Part shown: positions 17,698 to 28,849 of the stretch, one piece after another | How the letters are laid out: every line of letters begins with the position of its first letter | How positions within the stretch are numbered: position 1 is the stretch's first letter | Assembly (NCBI RefSeq): GCF_026802175.1 | Contig: NZ_CP113797.1 | Coordinates: 4,193,026 to 4,257,025 of the forward strand | Length of the DNA: 64,000 nt | Direction of reading: 5' to 3' | Source: Thermocoleostomius sinensis A174 | Lineage (GTDB): Bacteria; Cyanobacteriota; Cyanobacteriia; Elainellales; Elainellaceae | The notes under the pieces: model-generated | Databases searched by the model: none | What the model was told of the DNA's origin: nothing | Seen by the model: the letters and a program-made list of their open reading frames with translations, nothing else | Position numbers and translations under genes: made by a program

Positions 17698-19926
17698 ATG
17701 ATAGGAACTAAAACCACCAAACCTGTTTCGCCTGATTCTCTTACTGTGAGATTGGGGCGAACCTTACCTTCCTTGTTGAACGAAGCTTCTCTTCAAGTTC
17801 CCAACCCTCATGCGTTTAATCAGTGGACTGAATCAGGATGGCAATCGTTGTCGAATCAAGCCTTTCAAACGGCAGTCGAATCGCTGGCGGTTGGCTTGCT
17901 AGAGTTGGGGTTGCAGAAAGGCGATCGAGTAGCGTTATTGATGCACAGCGATGTTAATTTTTGCGTGGCTGATTTAGGTTGCTTGCTTGCAAACCTAGTT
18001 GATGTCCCGATTGATCTAACTCAGACCCTTGAACATATTATTTTCGTACTGGATCACAGTGAAGCGCGAGTGCTGATTGTTTCTAATTTAGATTTATTGC
18101 AGCAAATCTTGCCCTATCTTTGGAATATGCCTCAGCTTCGCTACATTATTGTCGTAAGCGTTCCTGAAGACTGGCAGGCAGTTCGATCGCAATGGATCAC
18201 TTCCGCTTCTACACCTGGAAGCCAATTCCCCACCAAAGAGATTCCTGAATCTGCTTGTCTAGATATTCCTATGCTGCTGCACCCAGCGTCTCTGGAGCAA
18301 TCCCATCCAACAGTTCCTCAATGTCTTCAAGTTTTCTCACTCGAAGAAATTCAGCACAACGGACAGGCATCTACAATCAATCCTCGATCGCTTCATGACG
18401 CCATCGCTGCGCATGATTTAGCCACGATTGTATATATTCCCGACGAACAGGGGCAACTGCAAGGAGTGATGCTGACCCACGAAAATATATCGGCTAACGC
18501 GCTAACCTCATTCTCGGTCATTCCAAACCTCAAACGAGGAGCACAAGAGGTTGTGCTTTCCTTTTTGCCCCTCAACCATGTTCTAGCACGAACGCTGTTA
18601 TATGGGCACATCAATTATGGTCATAGTATCTATTTTTCTAGCCCCAATCGTGTGATGAAGCAGTTGCAGGAAGTACATCCTACTGTGTTGACCACGGTGC
18701 CGCTGTTTCTAGAGAAGATTTATAGCAAAATTCTGGAACATAGCCACAAAGCCTCTTCAATTGTAGAGCGCCTGCTGCTACGCTGGGCGATGCGACTGGC
18801 AAAACGCTACGAAATGGAACATCAACCAAGCGGGGTCTATGCAGGGTTGCTAACGCTAGCGGATTGGTTGGTGTTTGCAAAATGGCGATCGGTGTTTGGA
18901 GGGCGCTTGCAGCATCTCATTTGTGGAGGAGCCGCCCTGCGCGCCGAGGTGGCTACGGTATTTGCCGCCGCGGGTATTCCAGTGATGCAGGGGTATGGAC
19001 TCACACAAGCCAGTGCTGTTGTATGCTGCAATCGGGGTTCTCACAACCGCCCCGGAACAGTTGGTACTCCCATTCCGGGAGTTGAACTAACGATCGCAGA
19101 GGATGGCGAAATTCTGATTCGTGGTCCTTACATCACACCGGGTTATTATCGCAATTCTGAAGCCACTCGATCGCTAATTGATTCGCAGGGTTGGCTCCAT
19201 ACAGGAGATTTGGGAACGATCTCTGAAGATGGATTTTTAAAGATCGTAGGACTAAAAAAATCGCTGTTTAAACTTTCGACTGGCAAATACATTGCTCCAC
19301 AACCTATTGAGCAACGTCTAATGCAATCACCGTTCGTCGATCGAACAATCGTCATCGGGGCCGATCAAAAAACGTGTGCTTTATTGATTATTCCTAATCT
19401 AGCAGCCTTGCACCGCTATGCATTGGAGTTTGGAATTGATTCACCTAATGATGCCTTACTGAAGCATCCATGTGTACTAGCCTTGTATCAAGCTTTAGTC
19501 AACGTTGCGAATTGTCATTTGCCATACTGGGCCATCGTTAAGCAATTCCGATTGATTCATCCAGATATTATCTCTAACGCTGAACAGAACTCGATCGAAC
19601 CACTCAGCCGGACGGCTCTACTACAACTCTTGACTGATGAAGTTAAGGCATTATTTGCTGAAATAACGCCTCAGGTAAGACCTCAAAATATCAAAGTTTT
19701 GACAAGCCCTGATGCAGATAAATGGAATATCAATGAGCAAGCTGGGTCTGAAGTGATTGATTTACTGTGTTCTTACCTTCCCGACGCAACTTGTCCTGTT
19801 TTTGCTCAATCATTGAATCCGCGATTGACAACGCTGCGATTGATCGTGCCATTTATGCTTTACACCGGAATGAATATACCTGAATTTTCTAGAGGCATTG
19901 CAGAGCAACTCATTACGATTCTTTAA
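17698..19926 (+). CDS. long-chain acyl-CoA synthetase-like AMP-binding protein with altered motifs
   Basis: A 742-residue member of the ANL (AMP-forming) superfamily closest to long-chain acyl-CoA ligases: WLHTGDLG and the LFKLSTGKYIAPQPIEQRL region are typical. Two core motifs are changed. The phosphate-binding loop, normally YTSGTTGxPKG, reads YIPDEQGQLQGVMLTHEN, and the GYGLTE motif reads GYGLTQAS. This may lower or redirect adenylation. It heads a four-gene beta-oxidation cluster, where an acyl-CoA ligase would be expected. The next start lies 19 bases after its stop. Start ATG 17698 fits the family length. Confidence 0.8.
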   Translation: MIGTKTTKPVSPDSLTVRLGRTLPSLLNEASLQVPNPHAFNQWTESGWQSLSNQAFQTAVESLAVGLLELGLQKGDRVALLMHSDVNFCVADLGCLLANLVDVPIDLTQTLEHIIFVLDHSEARVLIVSNLDLLQQILPYLWNMPQLRYIIVVSVPEDWQAVRSQWITSASTPGSQFPTKEIPESACLDIPMLLHPASLEQSHPTVPQCLQVFSLEEIQHNGQASTINPRSLHDAIAAHDLATIVYIPDEQGQLQGVMLTHENISANALTSFSVIPNLKRGAQEVVLSFLPLNHVLARTLLYGHINYGHSIYFSSPNRVMKQLQEVHPTVLTTVPLFLEKIYSKILEHSHKASSIVERLLLRWAMRLAKRYEMEHQPSGVYAGLLTLADWLVFAKWRSVFGGRLQHLICGGAALRAEVATVFAAAGIPVMQGYGLTQASAVVCCNRGSHNRPGTVGTPIPGVELTIAEDGEILIRGPYITPGYYRNSEATRSLIDSQGWLHTGDLGTISEDGFLKIVGLKKSLFKLSTGKYIAPQPIEQRLMQSPFVDRTIVIGADQKTCALLIIPNLAALHRYALEFGIDSPNDALLKHPCVLALYQALVNVANCHLPYWAIVKQFRLIHPDIISNAEQNSIEPLSRTALLQLLTDEVKALFAEITPQVRPQNIKVLTSPDADKWNINEQAGSEVIDLLCSYLPDATCPVFAQSLNPRLTTLRLIVPFMLYTGMNIPEFSRGIAEQLITIL

Positions 19927-19945
19927 GGGGGAGGCTATCAGAATC

Positions 19946-22291
19946 ATGAATAAACCATTCCGAACTGCTGCTGTACTCGGTGCTGGAATTATGGGCACTC
20001 AGATTGCTGCTCATCTTGCTAACGCCGGATTGACTGTGCATTTACTAGACTTGCCTGCTCAATCATCTGATAAAAACGATTTGGTAGAAACTGCATTTAA
20101 GAAAGCGTTGAAACTATCTCCTCCCATTTTCTTTACCAAGAAAATCGCCCATCGGGTCATATTAGGCAATTTTGAAGAACATTTTCACCGAGTTGCCGAT
20201 GTGGATTGGGTGATTGAAGCAGTAGTAGAAAAACTAGATGTTAAACAGCAGTTGATGCAGCAGTTAGAAACGGTCATTCGAGCCGACACGATCGTTTCGA
20301 CAAACACAAGTGGTTTACCAATTCAAGCAATTGCAGAAGGACGATCGCTATCATTCCGTCAGCGTTTTTTAGGTACGCATTTCTTTAATCCACCGCGATA
20401 TCTCAAGTTGTTAGAATTAATTCCCACATCTGACACCAATCCAGATGTTTTGAAGCGAATGCAGTGGTTCGGACGATCGGGTTTGGGCAAAGGTGTTGTG
20501 ATTGCCAAAGATACTCCTAACTTCATTGCTAATCGTATTGGTATGTATGCTGTAATGCTAGGATTACAAGCTTGGACAACCCAAGGATACACGATCGAAG
20601 AAATCGATGCCCTGACCGGAACATTGGTCGGACGTCCTAAATCTGCCACCTTTCGCACGGCTGATTTAGTTGGGTTAGATACCCTGCTGTACGTCATCGA
20701 AAATTTGTATCCTGCTATTCCCAATGATGAGAGCCGTGAAGTGTTTCGGGCACCTGAAGTGTTGCGTAAATTGGTGTCTACGGGCACATTAGGTGCAAAA
20801 ACTGGGCAAGGATTTTACAAAAAACAGAACCAGCAAATTCTCTCGTTAAACCGAGAAACCTTTGCCTATGAGCCTGCCAAGTCGTTGGATTTGGGCGATT
20901 TGTCGGCGATCGAGCCGTTGCCGTTAGCCGATCGGTTACGGGCCCTTTATGGTGCTCCTGGACGAGCGGGTGCATTTTTCCGGCAAACTATGCTCCACAT
21001 TTTGGGCTATAGTGCTCGACGGATTCCTGAAATTGCCAATTACCCGGTAGAAATCGATCGAGCTATGCGTTGGGGTTTTGGTTGGGAACTGGGCCCGTTT
21101 GAAATTTGGGACGTGCTAGGGTTTGAAACGGTGCTGGCAGACATGAACGCTGCGCATATTGCGATTCCAAACTGGGTGGAGACAATGCACCACAATGGAG
21201 CTAGAAGTTTCTATTGGAATCATCATTATACTTATGAGTTGCAGTATCAATATGTGCGGATGGAAGCACCAGCTGATGAGATCAATCTGGCTGATCTCAA
21301 ACGCATTGCCGATCGCACGCTTTGGCAAAATTCTGATGCTGCATTACTCGATTTAGGAGACGGGGTGGCTCTGTACGAGTTTCGCTCCAAAGGCAATACG
21401 TTGAGCCTGAATGTAGTGAACGGACTGGCAGAGGTGCTTGATCGCCTGGAAACTCAGGATGATTTGCAGGGATTGGTGATTGGTAACGACCGCCCCAATT
21501 TTTGTGGAGGGGCAAATTTGGCAGAAATTGCTGAGATGGCGCAATCTGGCAATATGGAGGCGATTAACACCTTAATTATTCAGTTCCAGTCACTTCTTCA
21601 GCGGATTCACTACGCTTCAAAACCGATTGTTGCTGCTGTTCAAGGACGTGTTCTCGGTGGCGGTTGTGAGTTAGTTATGGCTTGTCCGCAAGTGGTGGCC
21701 GCTGCAGAAACCTATATTGGACTGGTGGAGTTGAGCGTTGGTCTCATTCCAGGAGCAGGTGGTATTCTACGAACTGTTTCTCGATCGGTAGAACGGGCTG
21801 CAACTGAATCTCCTGAACATATTCGTCCATTCTTGCAAGCCGCCTTTGAAACGATCGCTACAGCCAAAGTCTCAAATAGTGCCTACGAAGGTCAAGAATT
21901 AGGATTTCTTCCATCCACAACTCACATCGTGATGAATGCCGATCGCCGTTTATTCGTGGCTAAGCAGCAAGTGCTTCATCTCAGTCGGATTGGCTACACA
22001 CCACCTCCTCGACAAAACGCTATTTTAGTTTTGGGGCGTCCAATGCGGGCTGTTTTGGAACATGCTGCCTATATCTTTCAACAGAGTGGGTTTGCCAGTG
22101 ACTACGATCGCTATCTTGCTAATCGCTTAGCTTATGTCATGACAGGCGGAGAGCTAACGGCTCCATGCTTTGTTTCCGAAGAATATCTACTGCAACTAGA
22201 GCGAGAAACGTTTTTACCACTCCTGGGTCAGCTAAAAACTCAGGAACGGATTGCACATGCACTGAAAACGAAGAAGCCGTTGAGGAATTGA
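19946..22291 (+). CDS. fadN: 3-hydroxyacyl-CoA dehydrogenase / enoyl-CoA hydratase, FadN type
   Basis: A 781-residue bifunctional beta-oxidation enzyme. The order is dehydrogenase first (Rossmann [19 protein letters not shown] at residue 10; catalytic [10 protein letters not shown] near 150), then the HAD C-terminal domain, then an enoyl-CoA hydratase/isomerase domain (about 480-700; oxyanion [19 protein letters not shown] and [15 protein letters not shown] carrying the two acid residues). This order and length match Bacillus FadN rather than E. coli FadB/FadJ, where the hydratase comes first. ATG 19946 is used because GGGGGAGG lies upstream and the Rossmann motif starts at once. It is 15 bases from fadA. 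Confidence 0.92.
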   Translation: MNKPFRTAAVLGAGIMGTQIAAHLANAGLTVHLLDLPAQSSDKNDLVETAFKKALKLSPPIFFTKKIAHRVILGNFEEHFHRVADVDWVIEAVVEKLDVKQQLMQQLETVIRADTIVSTNTSGLPIQAIAEGRSLSFRQRFLGTHFFNPPRYLKLLELIPTSDTNPDVLKRMQWFGRSGLGKGVVIAKDTPNFIANRIGMYAVMLGLQAWTTQGYTIEEIDALTGTLVGRPKSATFRTADLVGLDTLLYVIENLYPAIPNDESREVFRAPEVLRKLVSTGTLGAKTGQGFYKKQNQQILSLNRETFAYEPAKSLDLGDLSAIEPLPLADRLRALYGAPGRAGAFFRQTMLHILGYSARRIPEIANYPVEIDRAMRWGFGWELGPFEIWDVLGFETVLADMNAAHIAIPNWVETMHHNGARSFYWNHHYTYELQYQYVRMEAPADEINLADLKRIADRTLWQNSDAALLDLGDGVALYEFRSKGNTLSLNVVNGLAEVLDRLETQDDLQGLVIGNDRPNFCGGANLAEIAEMAQSGNMEAINTLIIQFQSLLQRIHYASKPIVAAVQGRVLGGGCELVMACPQVVAAAETYIGLVELSVGLIPGAGGILRTVSRSVERAATESPEHIRPFLQAAFETIATAKVSNSAYEGQELGFLPSTTHIVMNADRRLFVAKQQVLHLSRIGYTPPPRQNAILVLGRPMRAVLEHAAYIFQQSGFASDYDRYLANRLAYVMTGGELTAPCFVSEEYLLQLERETFLPLLGQLKTQERIAHALKTKKPLRN

Positions 22292-22305
22292 TGAGGGAAA
22301 GAACG

Positions 22306-23487
22306 ATGAAAGCTGCATACATCGTTAGTAGTGTTCGGACAGCGGTTGGTAAAGCACCACGCGGGGCACTTCGCACGATCCGTCCAGATGATATGGGGGC
22401 CGTCGCAGTGAAAGCCGCGATCGATCGAGTTCCAGGATTGAAGCCTGAGCAAATCGATGATGTAATTTTAGGTTGTGCTTTTCCAGAAGCGGAACAAGGT
22501 TTCAATTTGGGTCGTATTGTAGCCCAGCGTGCCGGATTGCCAGACTCAGTTGCAGGCTGCACGGTAAATCGATTTTGTGCATCAGGGCTGCAAACGATCG
22601 CGATGGCTACACAAGCAATCATGACTGGACAGGCGGAGGTGATAGTAGCAGGGGGAGCGGAATCGATGAGCTTGATGCCGATGGGAGGACATGGCATGGC
22701 TCCTAATCCGGATTTAATGACAAACATGCCGCAAGTCTATTGCACAATGGGACTGACGGCTGAACACGTAGCGCAGCAGTATCAGATTTCCCGTGACGAT
22801 CAAGATGTGTTTGCTCTACGATCGCATCAACGCGCTTTGGCTGCCATACAAGCGGGCAAATTTGCCGAGGAAATTGTTCCCCTTCAGGTTCATGAAACCC
22901 TGTACAAGGACGAGCGACTGCAAACTCAAGATACAGTATTTCAGATCGATGAAGGTCCCCGGGCCGATACTAGCTTAGATGCCTTGTCCAAACTACCAGC
23001 TGTGTTCCATGCCAAAGGCACCGTCACGGCAGGCAATGCGTCCCAAATGTCAGATGGAGCCGCTGCAACCGTGGTGATGAGCGATCGCCTGGTCAATCAA
23101 CTAGGCGTTAAACCTTTGGGACGGTTAGTCGGATTTGCGATTGCGGGTGTGCCGCCAGAAATTATGGGAATTGGCCCGATTGCAGCCATTCCTAAGGTGT
23201 TACAGCAGGCGGGGCTGACGCTGAATGATATTGGCTTAATTGAACTGAATGAGGCGTTTGCTGCTCAAAGCTTGGCTGTGATTCGCAAACTTGATCTCAA
23301 TGAAGAAATTCTCAATGTGAATGGTGGGGCGATTGCGTTAGGGCATCCATTAGGAATGACAGGGGCAAAACTGACGGCAACGCTACTGCACGAAATGAGA
23401 CGACGCAGCGTGCGCTATGGGCTGGTGACAATGTGTGTAGGTGGCGGTATGGGTGCGGCAGGAGTGTTTGAGAATTTGATGGTGTAA
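22306..23487 (+). CDS. fadA: acetyl-CoA C-acyltransferase (3-ketoacyl-CoA thiolase)
   Basis: A 393-residue thiolase that cleaves 3-ketoacyl-CoA to acetyl-CoA and a shortened acyl-CoA. The active-site Cys is in NRFCASGLQ (about residue 90), with GHPLGMTGA (His, about 350) and the second Cys in [11 protein letters not shown] near the C-terminus. The usual thiolase start ([15 protein letters not shown]) is at ATG 22306 behind GAGGGAA; the frame is open to 22165 only through overlap with fadN. A role in degradation is more likely than PHA synthesis, given its position between fadN and fadE. Confidence 0.94.
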   Translation: MKAAYIVSSVRTAVGKAPRGALRTIRPDDMGAVAVKAAIDRVPGLKPEQIDDVILGCAFPEAEQGFNLGRIVAQRAGLPDSVAGCTVNRFCASGLQTIAMATQAIMTGQAEVIVAGGAESMSLMPMGGHGMAPNPDLMTNMPQVYCTMGLTAEHVAQQYQISRDDQDVFALRSHQRALAAIQAGKFAEEIVPLQVHETLYKDERLQTQDTVFQIDEGPRADTSLDALSKLPAVFHAKGTVTAGNASQMSDGAAATVVMSDRLVNQLGVKPLGRLVGFAIAGVPPEIMGIGPIAAIPKVLQQAGLTLNDIGLIELNEAFAAQSLAVIRKLDLNEEILNVNGGAIALGHPLGMTGAKLTATLLHEMRRRSVRYGLVTMCVGGGMGAAGVFENLMV

Positions 23488-23537
23488 GGCTGATTCTGGC
23501 AGTAGAGGTATGGTATTCAATCGGTACGATTTCTAAA

Positions 23538-23579
23538 GTATTCAAGCAAACGCTTGAATGCTATACCTTACAATTTTTT
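23538..23579 (+). terminator. probable terminator or attenuator between fadA and fadE
   Basis: GTATTCAAGC and GCTTGAATGC form a stem around AAAC, followed at a short distance by a T-rich run (ATTTTTTATTT). It may reduce read-through into fadE, which starts 20 bases later. Confidence 0.5.
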
Positions 23580-23599
23580 ATTTAATTTAGTGAACTATT

Positions 23600-26041
23600 A
23601 TGATTTCTATTTCCTTAGCAATCGCCTTTTCAATCTTTATTTTCTTTTTTGCGATTTTTGGCTACCTTAATGTTCCGTTTTGGGTGTGGTCAATTTATTT
23701 TGTCTTGGCTCTACTTGTATTTCATACATCAATTTGGATCTTAATTATATTTTCTGTCGCTATTGCAGGACTTAATATTCCTTTGATTCGTCAAAATTTA
23801 ATTACTCATTCAATCATGAGGGCAATTCGTATTTCTGGTGTTTTGCCAACAATATCAGAGACAGAAAAAGCGGCGATCGAAGCGGGGACAGTTTGGATAG
23901 AGGGAGAGTTTTTCACGGGTGCACCGAATCTCAAACGGTTGATGAATGAACCGTATCCGAAACTGTCACCAGAGATTCAAGCGTTTTTAGATGGCCCGGT
24001 TGAACAAGTTTGTCGTATGGCAACAGATTGGGAGATTTACCGCCACAAAGACTTACCGCCGGAAGTTTGGAATTACCTGAAACAAGAACGATTCTTTGGC
24101 ATGATGATTCCTAAAGAATATGGTGGGTTGGGGTTTTCTAATCTGGCGTATAGTGCCACGATGGTGAAACTTGCGTCGCGATCGTTCATTCATACGGCTA
24201 CGGTGGGGGTCACCAATTCCCTTGGTCCGGCTAAACTGCTGCTCAGTTATGGTACGCAAGCCCAGAAGGAGTATTACCTGCCCCGTCTCGCACGCGGAGA
24301 CGATATTCCTTGCTTTGCCCTCACAGAGCCGCAGGCAGGATCAGATGCGGCTAGCATTACCTCATGCGGGGTTGTGTTTCGCGCAGGTAATGGCAAATTG
24401 TACCTGCGCTTGAACTTTCGCAAACGCTATATTACTTTGGGCGCGATCGCCACGCTGATCGGATTGGCGATCAAATTGCACGATCCGGATCAATTGCTGG
24501 GGAAGGGGAAAGACGTTGGCATTACTTGTATTCTGGTTCCAGCCAATACGCCGGGTGTGGTACTAGGAAAACGCCATGATCCGATGGGTGTTCCGTTCTA
24601 TAATTCACCGATCGAAGGGCGGGATGTGATTGTGCCGATTGATCAGATTATTGGCGGAATCGAGCAAGCGGGACAGGGGTGGAAGATGTTGATGCAGACG
24701 CTGGCGGCCGGACGGGGAATTAGCTTCCCTGCCACCTGTACAGGCATTGCCAAATTTGTCACTCGTGTCACCAGTGCCTATGCGACAGTGCGGCGACAGT
24801 TTGGCTTGTCGATTGGGCGTTTTGAAGGAATTGAGGCACCCTTAGCGCGAATTGCCAGCCTCACTTATTTGCTGGAAGCGGCGCGGCTTTACACCTGTGC
24901 AGCGGTCGATCGGGGTGAACGTCCTCCGGTGGTATCGGCCATTGCCAAGTACCACTTTACTGAACTGTCGCGCCAATTGATTAACGATGGTATGGATATT
25001 TTAGGTGGTTTCGGTATTTGTCGCGGTCCCAGAAACCTACTAGCCAACATTTATATTGCTACTCCGATTCCTATTACTGTAGAAGGTTCCAATATTCTCA
25101 CTCGTTCATTGATGATTTTCGGACAAGGCGCGATTCGCTGCCATCCCTATCTTTACCAGGAAATAGAAGCGCTCAACAGTGGAGACACCGTTGCCTTCGA
25201 TCGAGTGTTTTGGCCACACCTTGGCTTAATTTTTCGCAACGGTGTTCGCGCCATTTTGTTGAATCTATCGCGTGGCCGATTGGCGTGTCCTCCGGTTCGG
25301 GGCGCAACAGCTATCTACTATCGCAAGCTAGCATGGGCAGCCGCTACGTTTGCCTGTCTTGCCGATCTAGTGTTGCTCACATTCGGCGGCACGCTGAAGC
25401 GTCGAGAAACCCTAACTGGACGCTTTGCCGATGTTTTGTCCTGGATGTATTTGATAATGGCTACCTTGCGGCGCTTTGAGGCAGAAGGACGCCATCCAGA
25501 TGATTTACCTTTGGTGCACTGGTCAACGCAATATGCTTTTGCCCAAATTCAACAAGCACTAGAGGGAATTTTCGCAAACGTTTCTATTCCTGTGCTGGGC
25601 GCAATTCTGCGTGGCCCGGTGGCTTGGTGGTGGCGACTCAATCCGATCGGCACATCTCCAAGCGACATCCTAGGTCATCACATAGCACGCAATATACAAA
25701 TTCCTGGAGACATTCGCGATCGTCTCACCAATGGCATCTATTTACCTGCTCATTCGGATGAAGCCTTGGGACGGTTAGAGAAAGCATTTCAGTTGTCTAT
25801 TGAGGCAGAAAACGTTCTCAAACTAATCAAAAATGCTAGTCAAACAGGTCAACTGCCTCAGTCTAAACCGGAATCGTTAATCGATGCGGCTCTTGAGGCG
25901 GGGGTAATCACCGCAGAAGCTGCCCAACTTGTGCAAGAGGCAGAGCGGATTCGAACGGATGCGATTCAAGTAGATACCTTTACGCTAGAAGAATATCAGC
26001 GCGATCAGCTTATTCCGGTTAACTTGGCCGCGATTGGCTAA
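23600..26041 (+). CDS. fadE: acyl-CoA dehydrogenase, FadE type
   Basis: This enzyme catalyses the first oxidation step of beta-oxidation, making trans-2-enoyl-CoA with FAD. Its 813 residues match the long E. coli FadE type rather than the roughly 380- or 590-residue forms. Two N-terminal hydrophobic spans (to about residue 75) suggest membrane attachment. Family motifs: ERFFGMMIPKEYGGLGFS, CFALTEPQAGSDAAS, GRGISFPAT, and GGFGICRGPRN near residue 475. The C-terminal 250 residues form the DUF1974-type extension of FadE. It follows fadA with a 112-base gap containing a hairpin. Confidence 0.93.
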   Translation: MISISLAIAFSIFIFFFAIFGYLNVPFWVWSIYFVLALLVFHTSIWILIIFSVAIAGLNIPLIRQNLITHSIMRAIRISGVLPTISETEKAAIEAGTVWIEGEFFTGAPNLKRLMNEPYPKLSPEIQAFLDGPVEQVCRMATDWEIYRHKDLPPEVWNYLKQERFFGMMIPKEYGGLGFSNLAYSATMVKLASRSFIHTATVGVTNSLGPAKLLLSYGTQAQKEYYLPRLARGDDIPCFALTEPQAGSDAASITSCGVVFRAGNGKLYLRLNFRKRYITLGAIATLIGLAIKLHDPDQLLGKGKDVGITCILVPANTPGVVLGKRHDPMGVPFYNSPIEGRDVIVPIDQIIGGIEQAGQGWKMLMQTLAAGRGISFPATCTGIAKFVTRVTSAYATVRRQFGLSIGRFEGIEAPLARIASLTYLLEAARLYTCAAVDRGERPPVVSAIAKYHFTELSRQLINDGMDILGGFGICRGPRNLLANIYIATPIPITVEGSNILTRSLMIFGQGAIRCHPYLYQEIEALNSGDTVAFDRVFWPHLGLIFRNGVRAILLNLSRGRLACPPVRGATAIYYRKLAWAAATFACLADLVLLTFGGTLKRRETLTGRFADVLSWMYLIMATLRRFEAEGRHPDDLPLVHWSTQYAFAQIQQALEGIFANVSIPVLGAILRGPVAWWWRLNPIGTSPSDILGHHIARNIQIPGDIRDRLTNGIYLPAHSDEALGRLEKAFQLSIEAENVLKLIKNASQTGQLPQSKPESLIDAALEAGVITAEAAQLVQEAERIRTDAIQVDTFTLEEYQRDQLIPVNLAAIG

Positions 26042-26691
26042 TACCCCTACGTCATGCATGCAAATCGTCAATGTAAAAGGACATTCCAAGCTTGCCAATT
26101 CCCCCTTCTTTTCTAAGCCCTATTCCTAGAAGGATGTTTGAAACGTCGCACATCTTACGCCTTCATCCTCTAACCCCTTCTCTGGTAGGACAAGGGGAGC
26201 GAGTGTCCGATTCCTTCTCCTGGGGGTGCGGGTGCGGGCAATTTGAGCCAGCATTAATACTGTTCAAATAGCCTCTAAGATATACACCGTTGCTGTAACA
26301 AGTTCATGTATTTAGAAATACACAAATGAATGTAAACTTAGAAGCTTTACTCATCCTTGAGTTAGTATTTTTGCTCGATCTATCTAATATGGAGTAGGAA
26401 AGGTGAATAGGTATCGTGGAAGAAACCAGTAAAATCGTCGATCGCTGATTAAAAAATTGCAAAAAATTACAACTTCTTAGCCAATGATGAGGACTTTTCA
26501 TAAAAGCTTCTCGTTAGTTGAGCTTTCTTACTAATTCAAACATCTGCCAAAGGGTTGATTTTAGCAGGCTTGAGACCCACGGAAAACTAGGATTCTTTAA
26601 CCGAATCTTAATTGCAGCTTATGTGCAAATCCTTAGAATTCTGTTAAGTTATACAACAATTGCAATTGCTGTTTAAGCTAAGGTAATCTCA
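26042..26691 (+). other. intergenic region upstream of mysA
   Basis: No gene is seen. Around 26100-26230 it carries a G/C-rich palindromic stretch (CCCCTTCTC...GGGGAGC, CTCCTGGGGGTGCGG) of the dispersed-repeat type common in cyanobacteria. The 150 bases before mysA are AT-rich and probably hold its promoter. Confidence 0.5.
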
Positions 26692-27933
26692 ATGGGTAAC
26701 GTCCAAGCTACGTTCACAGCCACCGATACAGCTTTTCATGTTGAAGGCTACGAAAAGATCGATTTCAGTTTGCTTTATGTTGATGGTGTATTTCGCATCG
26801 GCAACGCTGAAATCGCAGACAGTTACAAGAAATTCGGACGCTGCCTGATGGTCATTGATGCTACTGTGTACGAGTTATACGGTACTCAAGTTCAGCAGTA
26901 CTTTCAGCATTATGGAATTGATCTGACACCATTTCCAATCACGATTCGAGAAACAGACAAGACACTGCAAAGCTTCGAAAAAATTATCGATGCTTTTGCA
27001 GATTTTGGATTGGTAAGAAAGGAGCCTGTTCTGGTTGTAGGAGGTGGTCTAACAACCGATGTTGCTGGATTTGCCTGTTCTGCCTATCGTCGCCGCACCA
27101 ACTACATTCGCATTCCCACCACATTAATCGGTCTAATTGATGCCAGTGTGGCTATTAAAGTAGCGGTCAATCATGGCAAGCTCAAGAATCGATTGGGGGC
27201 TTACCATGCCTCGCAGAAGGTTATTCTTGATTTCTCATTTCTGAAAACATTGCCGATCGATCAAATTCGCAATGGCATGGCCGAATTGATCAAAATTGCA
27301 GTGGTTGCCAACGCTGACATCTTCAACTTGTTAGAGCAACACGGTGAAGCACTATTGCGGACTCACTTTGGATATGTAGATGGCTCGCCAGAACTGCAAC
27401 AGGTAGCCCATGATGTCACTTACAATGCCATTAAAACCATGCTGGAACTGGAAGTTCCTAACCTGCATGAGTTGGACTTGGATCGTGTCATCGCCTACGG
27501 TCATACCTGGAGTCCTACGCTAGAGCTTGCACCTGAGATTCCTATGTTTCACGGCCATGGCGTCAATATTGATATGGCTTTTTCTGCCACAATTGCAGAA
27601 CGGCGTGGATACATCAGTGAGACCGATCGCGATCGAATTTTGGGATTGATGAGTCGTTTGGGATTAGCCATTGACAGTTCGTATCTCACCAGTGAGTTGC
27701 TTTGGAAAGCCACCGAATCGATTACCCGTACTCGCGATGGTCTACAACGAGCCGCTGTCCCTCGTCCGATCGGTCAATGTTTCTTCATGAATGACTTAAC
27801 CCGTGAAGAACTTGCGACTGCTTTAGAAGCTCATAAGTACCTATGTAGTCACTATCCTCGTCACGGAGAGGGAATTGACATGTACATGCAAGTCGAGCAG
27901 CAACCCGATTCGTTACTGATGGGAGTGGCTTAA
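26692..27933 (+). CDS. mysA: desmethyl-4-deoxygadusol synthase (sugar-phosphate cyclase)
   Basis: MysA cyclises sedoheptulose 7-phosphate to desmethyl-4-deoxygadusol, the first step to mycosporine UV sunscreens. The 413-residue protein has the dehydroquinate-synthase fold: [18 protein letters not shown] (NAD), [32 protein letters not shown], and [11 protein letters not shown] with metal-binding His (also FHGHGVNID). Identification as DDGS rather than 2-epi-5-epi-valiolone synthase rests on the following O-methyltransferase and ATP-grasp genes. The stop and the mysB start share one base (TAATG), so translation is coupled. Confidence 0.93.
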   Translation: MGNVQATFTATDTAFHVEGYEKIDFSLLYVDGVFRIGNAEIADSYKKFGRCLMVIDATVYELYGTQVQQYFQHYGIDLTPFPITIRETDKTLQSFEKIIDAFADFGLVRKEPVLVVGGGLTTDVAGFACSAYRRRTNYIRIPTTLIGLIDASVAIKVAVNHGKLKNRLGAYHASQKVILDFSFLKTLPIDQIRNGMAELIKIAVVANADIFNLLEQHGEALLRTHFGYVDGSPELQQVAHDVTYNAIKTMLELEVPNLHELDLDRVIAYGHTWSPTLELAPEIPMFHGHGVNIDMAFSATIAERRGYISETDRDRILGLMSRLGLAIDSSYLTSELLWKATESITRTRDGLQRAAVPRPIGQCFFMNDLTREELATALEAHKYLCSHYPRHGEGIDMYMQVEQQPDSLLMGVA

Positions 27934-28748
27934 TGACCAACCCAGCTAGACCTGTGACACCATTGGGCATCTTAGCTGCCAAGTTAGAACACATTGTTCA
28001 GCAAGCTCAGTCCACCTCCCTTTCAGCGCCTCTGAAGCAGGCGATCGAAGAGGCGTACCATTTGGCTAGTGGACTTGATCCCTACCTCGATCGCTGTACC
28101 ACACCTGAATCAGCAGCATTGGCAGCGTTAGCGCAGAAAACCCAGCAGGAAGACTGGAGCAGACGCTTCTCTGATGGGGAAACTGTTCGTCAGCTTGAGC
28201 AAGAGATGCTGTCCGGGCATTTGGAGGGACAAGTCCTGAAAATGCTGATTCACATGACTAAGGCCAAGCACGTTTTAGAAGTTGGTATGTTCACTGGCTA
28301 TTCAGCTTTAGCGATGGCAGAAGCCTTGCCAGAAGACGGGACACTGATTGCCTGCGAAGTTGATCCCTATGTTGCTGCATTTGCGCAGCAGTGTTTTCAG
28401 TCCTCCCCTCATGGCAATAAGATCAAGGTTGCGATCGGCCCTGCGCTAGAAACGATGCAGCAGCTAGCCGACGCAAGGGAAACCTTTGATTTGGTGTTTG
28501 TTGATGCCGATAAAAAGGAATATGTAGACTACTTCAAATTGCTTCTAGACAGTAGTTTGCTCACTCCAAATGGTTTTATCGTTGTTGATAACACCTTATT
28601 TCAAGGACAGCCCTATCTCTCCAACACACATCGCACTGCGAATGGTGAAGCGATCGCCCACTTTAACCAACTTGTGACGGCCGATCCGCGTGTGGAGCAA
28701 GTTCTTTTGCCAGTGCGGGATGGTGTTACAATCATTCGACGCATTTAG
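27933..28748 (+). CDS. mysB: O-methyltransferase making 4-deoxygadusol
   Basis: A 271-residue SAM-dependent class I O-methyltransferase of the caffeoyl-CoA/catechol type. Motif I is VLEVGMFTGYSALAMAEALP, followed by ACEVDPYVA, then FDLVFVDADKKEY with the metal- and SAM-linked Asp, and IVVDNTLFQG. It acts on the MysA product to give 4-deoxygadusol. It starts at ATG 27933 within the mysA stop. A hairpin follows, before mysC. Confidence 0.93.
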   Translation: MTNPARPVTPLGILAAKLEHIVQQAQSTSLSAPLKQAIEEAYHLASGLDPYLDRCTTPESAALAALAQKTQQEDWSRRFSDGETVRQLEQEMLSGHLEGQVLKMLIHMTKAKHVLEVGMFTGYSALAMAEALPEDGTLIACEVDPYVAAFAQQCFQSSPHGNKIKVAIGPALETMQQLADARETFDLVFVDADKKEYVDYFKLLLDSSLLTPNGFIVVDNTLFQGQPYLSNTHRTANGEAIAHFNQLVTADPRVEQVLLPVRDGVTIIRRI

Positions 28749-28776
28749 TTTCGTTGTTCCAAGAATAGTGCAATTT

Positions 28777-28814
28777 AGCTATAGGGACATTCCTGCTAGT
28801 GTCCCCTAGCTTTT
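28777..28814 (+). terminator. terminator-like hairpin between mysB and mysC
   Basis: AGCTATAGGGACA (28777-28789) can pair with TGTCCCCTAGC (28800-28810) and TTTT follows. It could end most transcripts after mysB and reduce mysC expression. Confidence 0.6.
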
Positions 28815-28849
28815 CACGCGTGTTTCTTTAGTTGAATTGAGCCTTTGTT

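Noticed and set aside
22137-22727. A 196-codon minus-strand frame over fadN/fadA
   Set aside because: It is antisense to the thiolase active-site region, and the codon pattern belongs to the plus strand.
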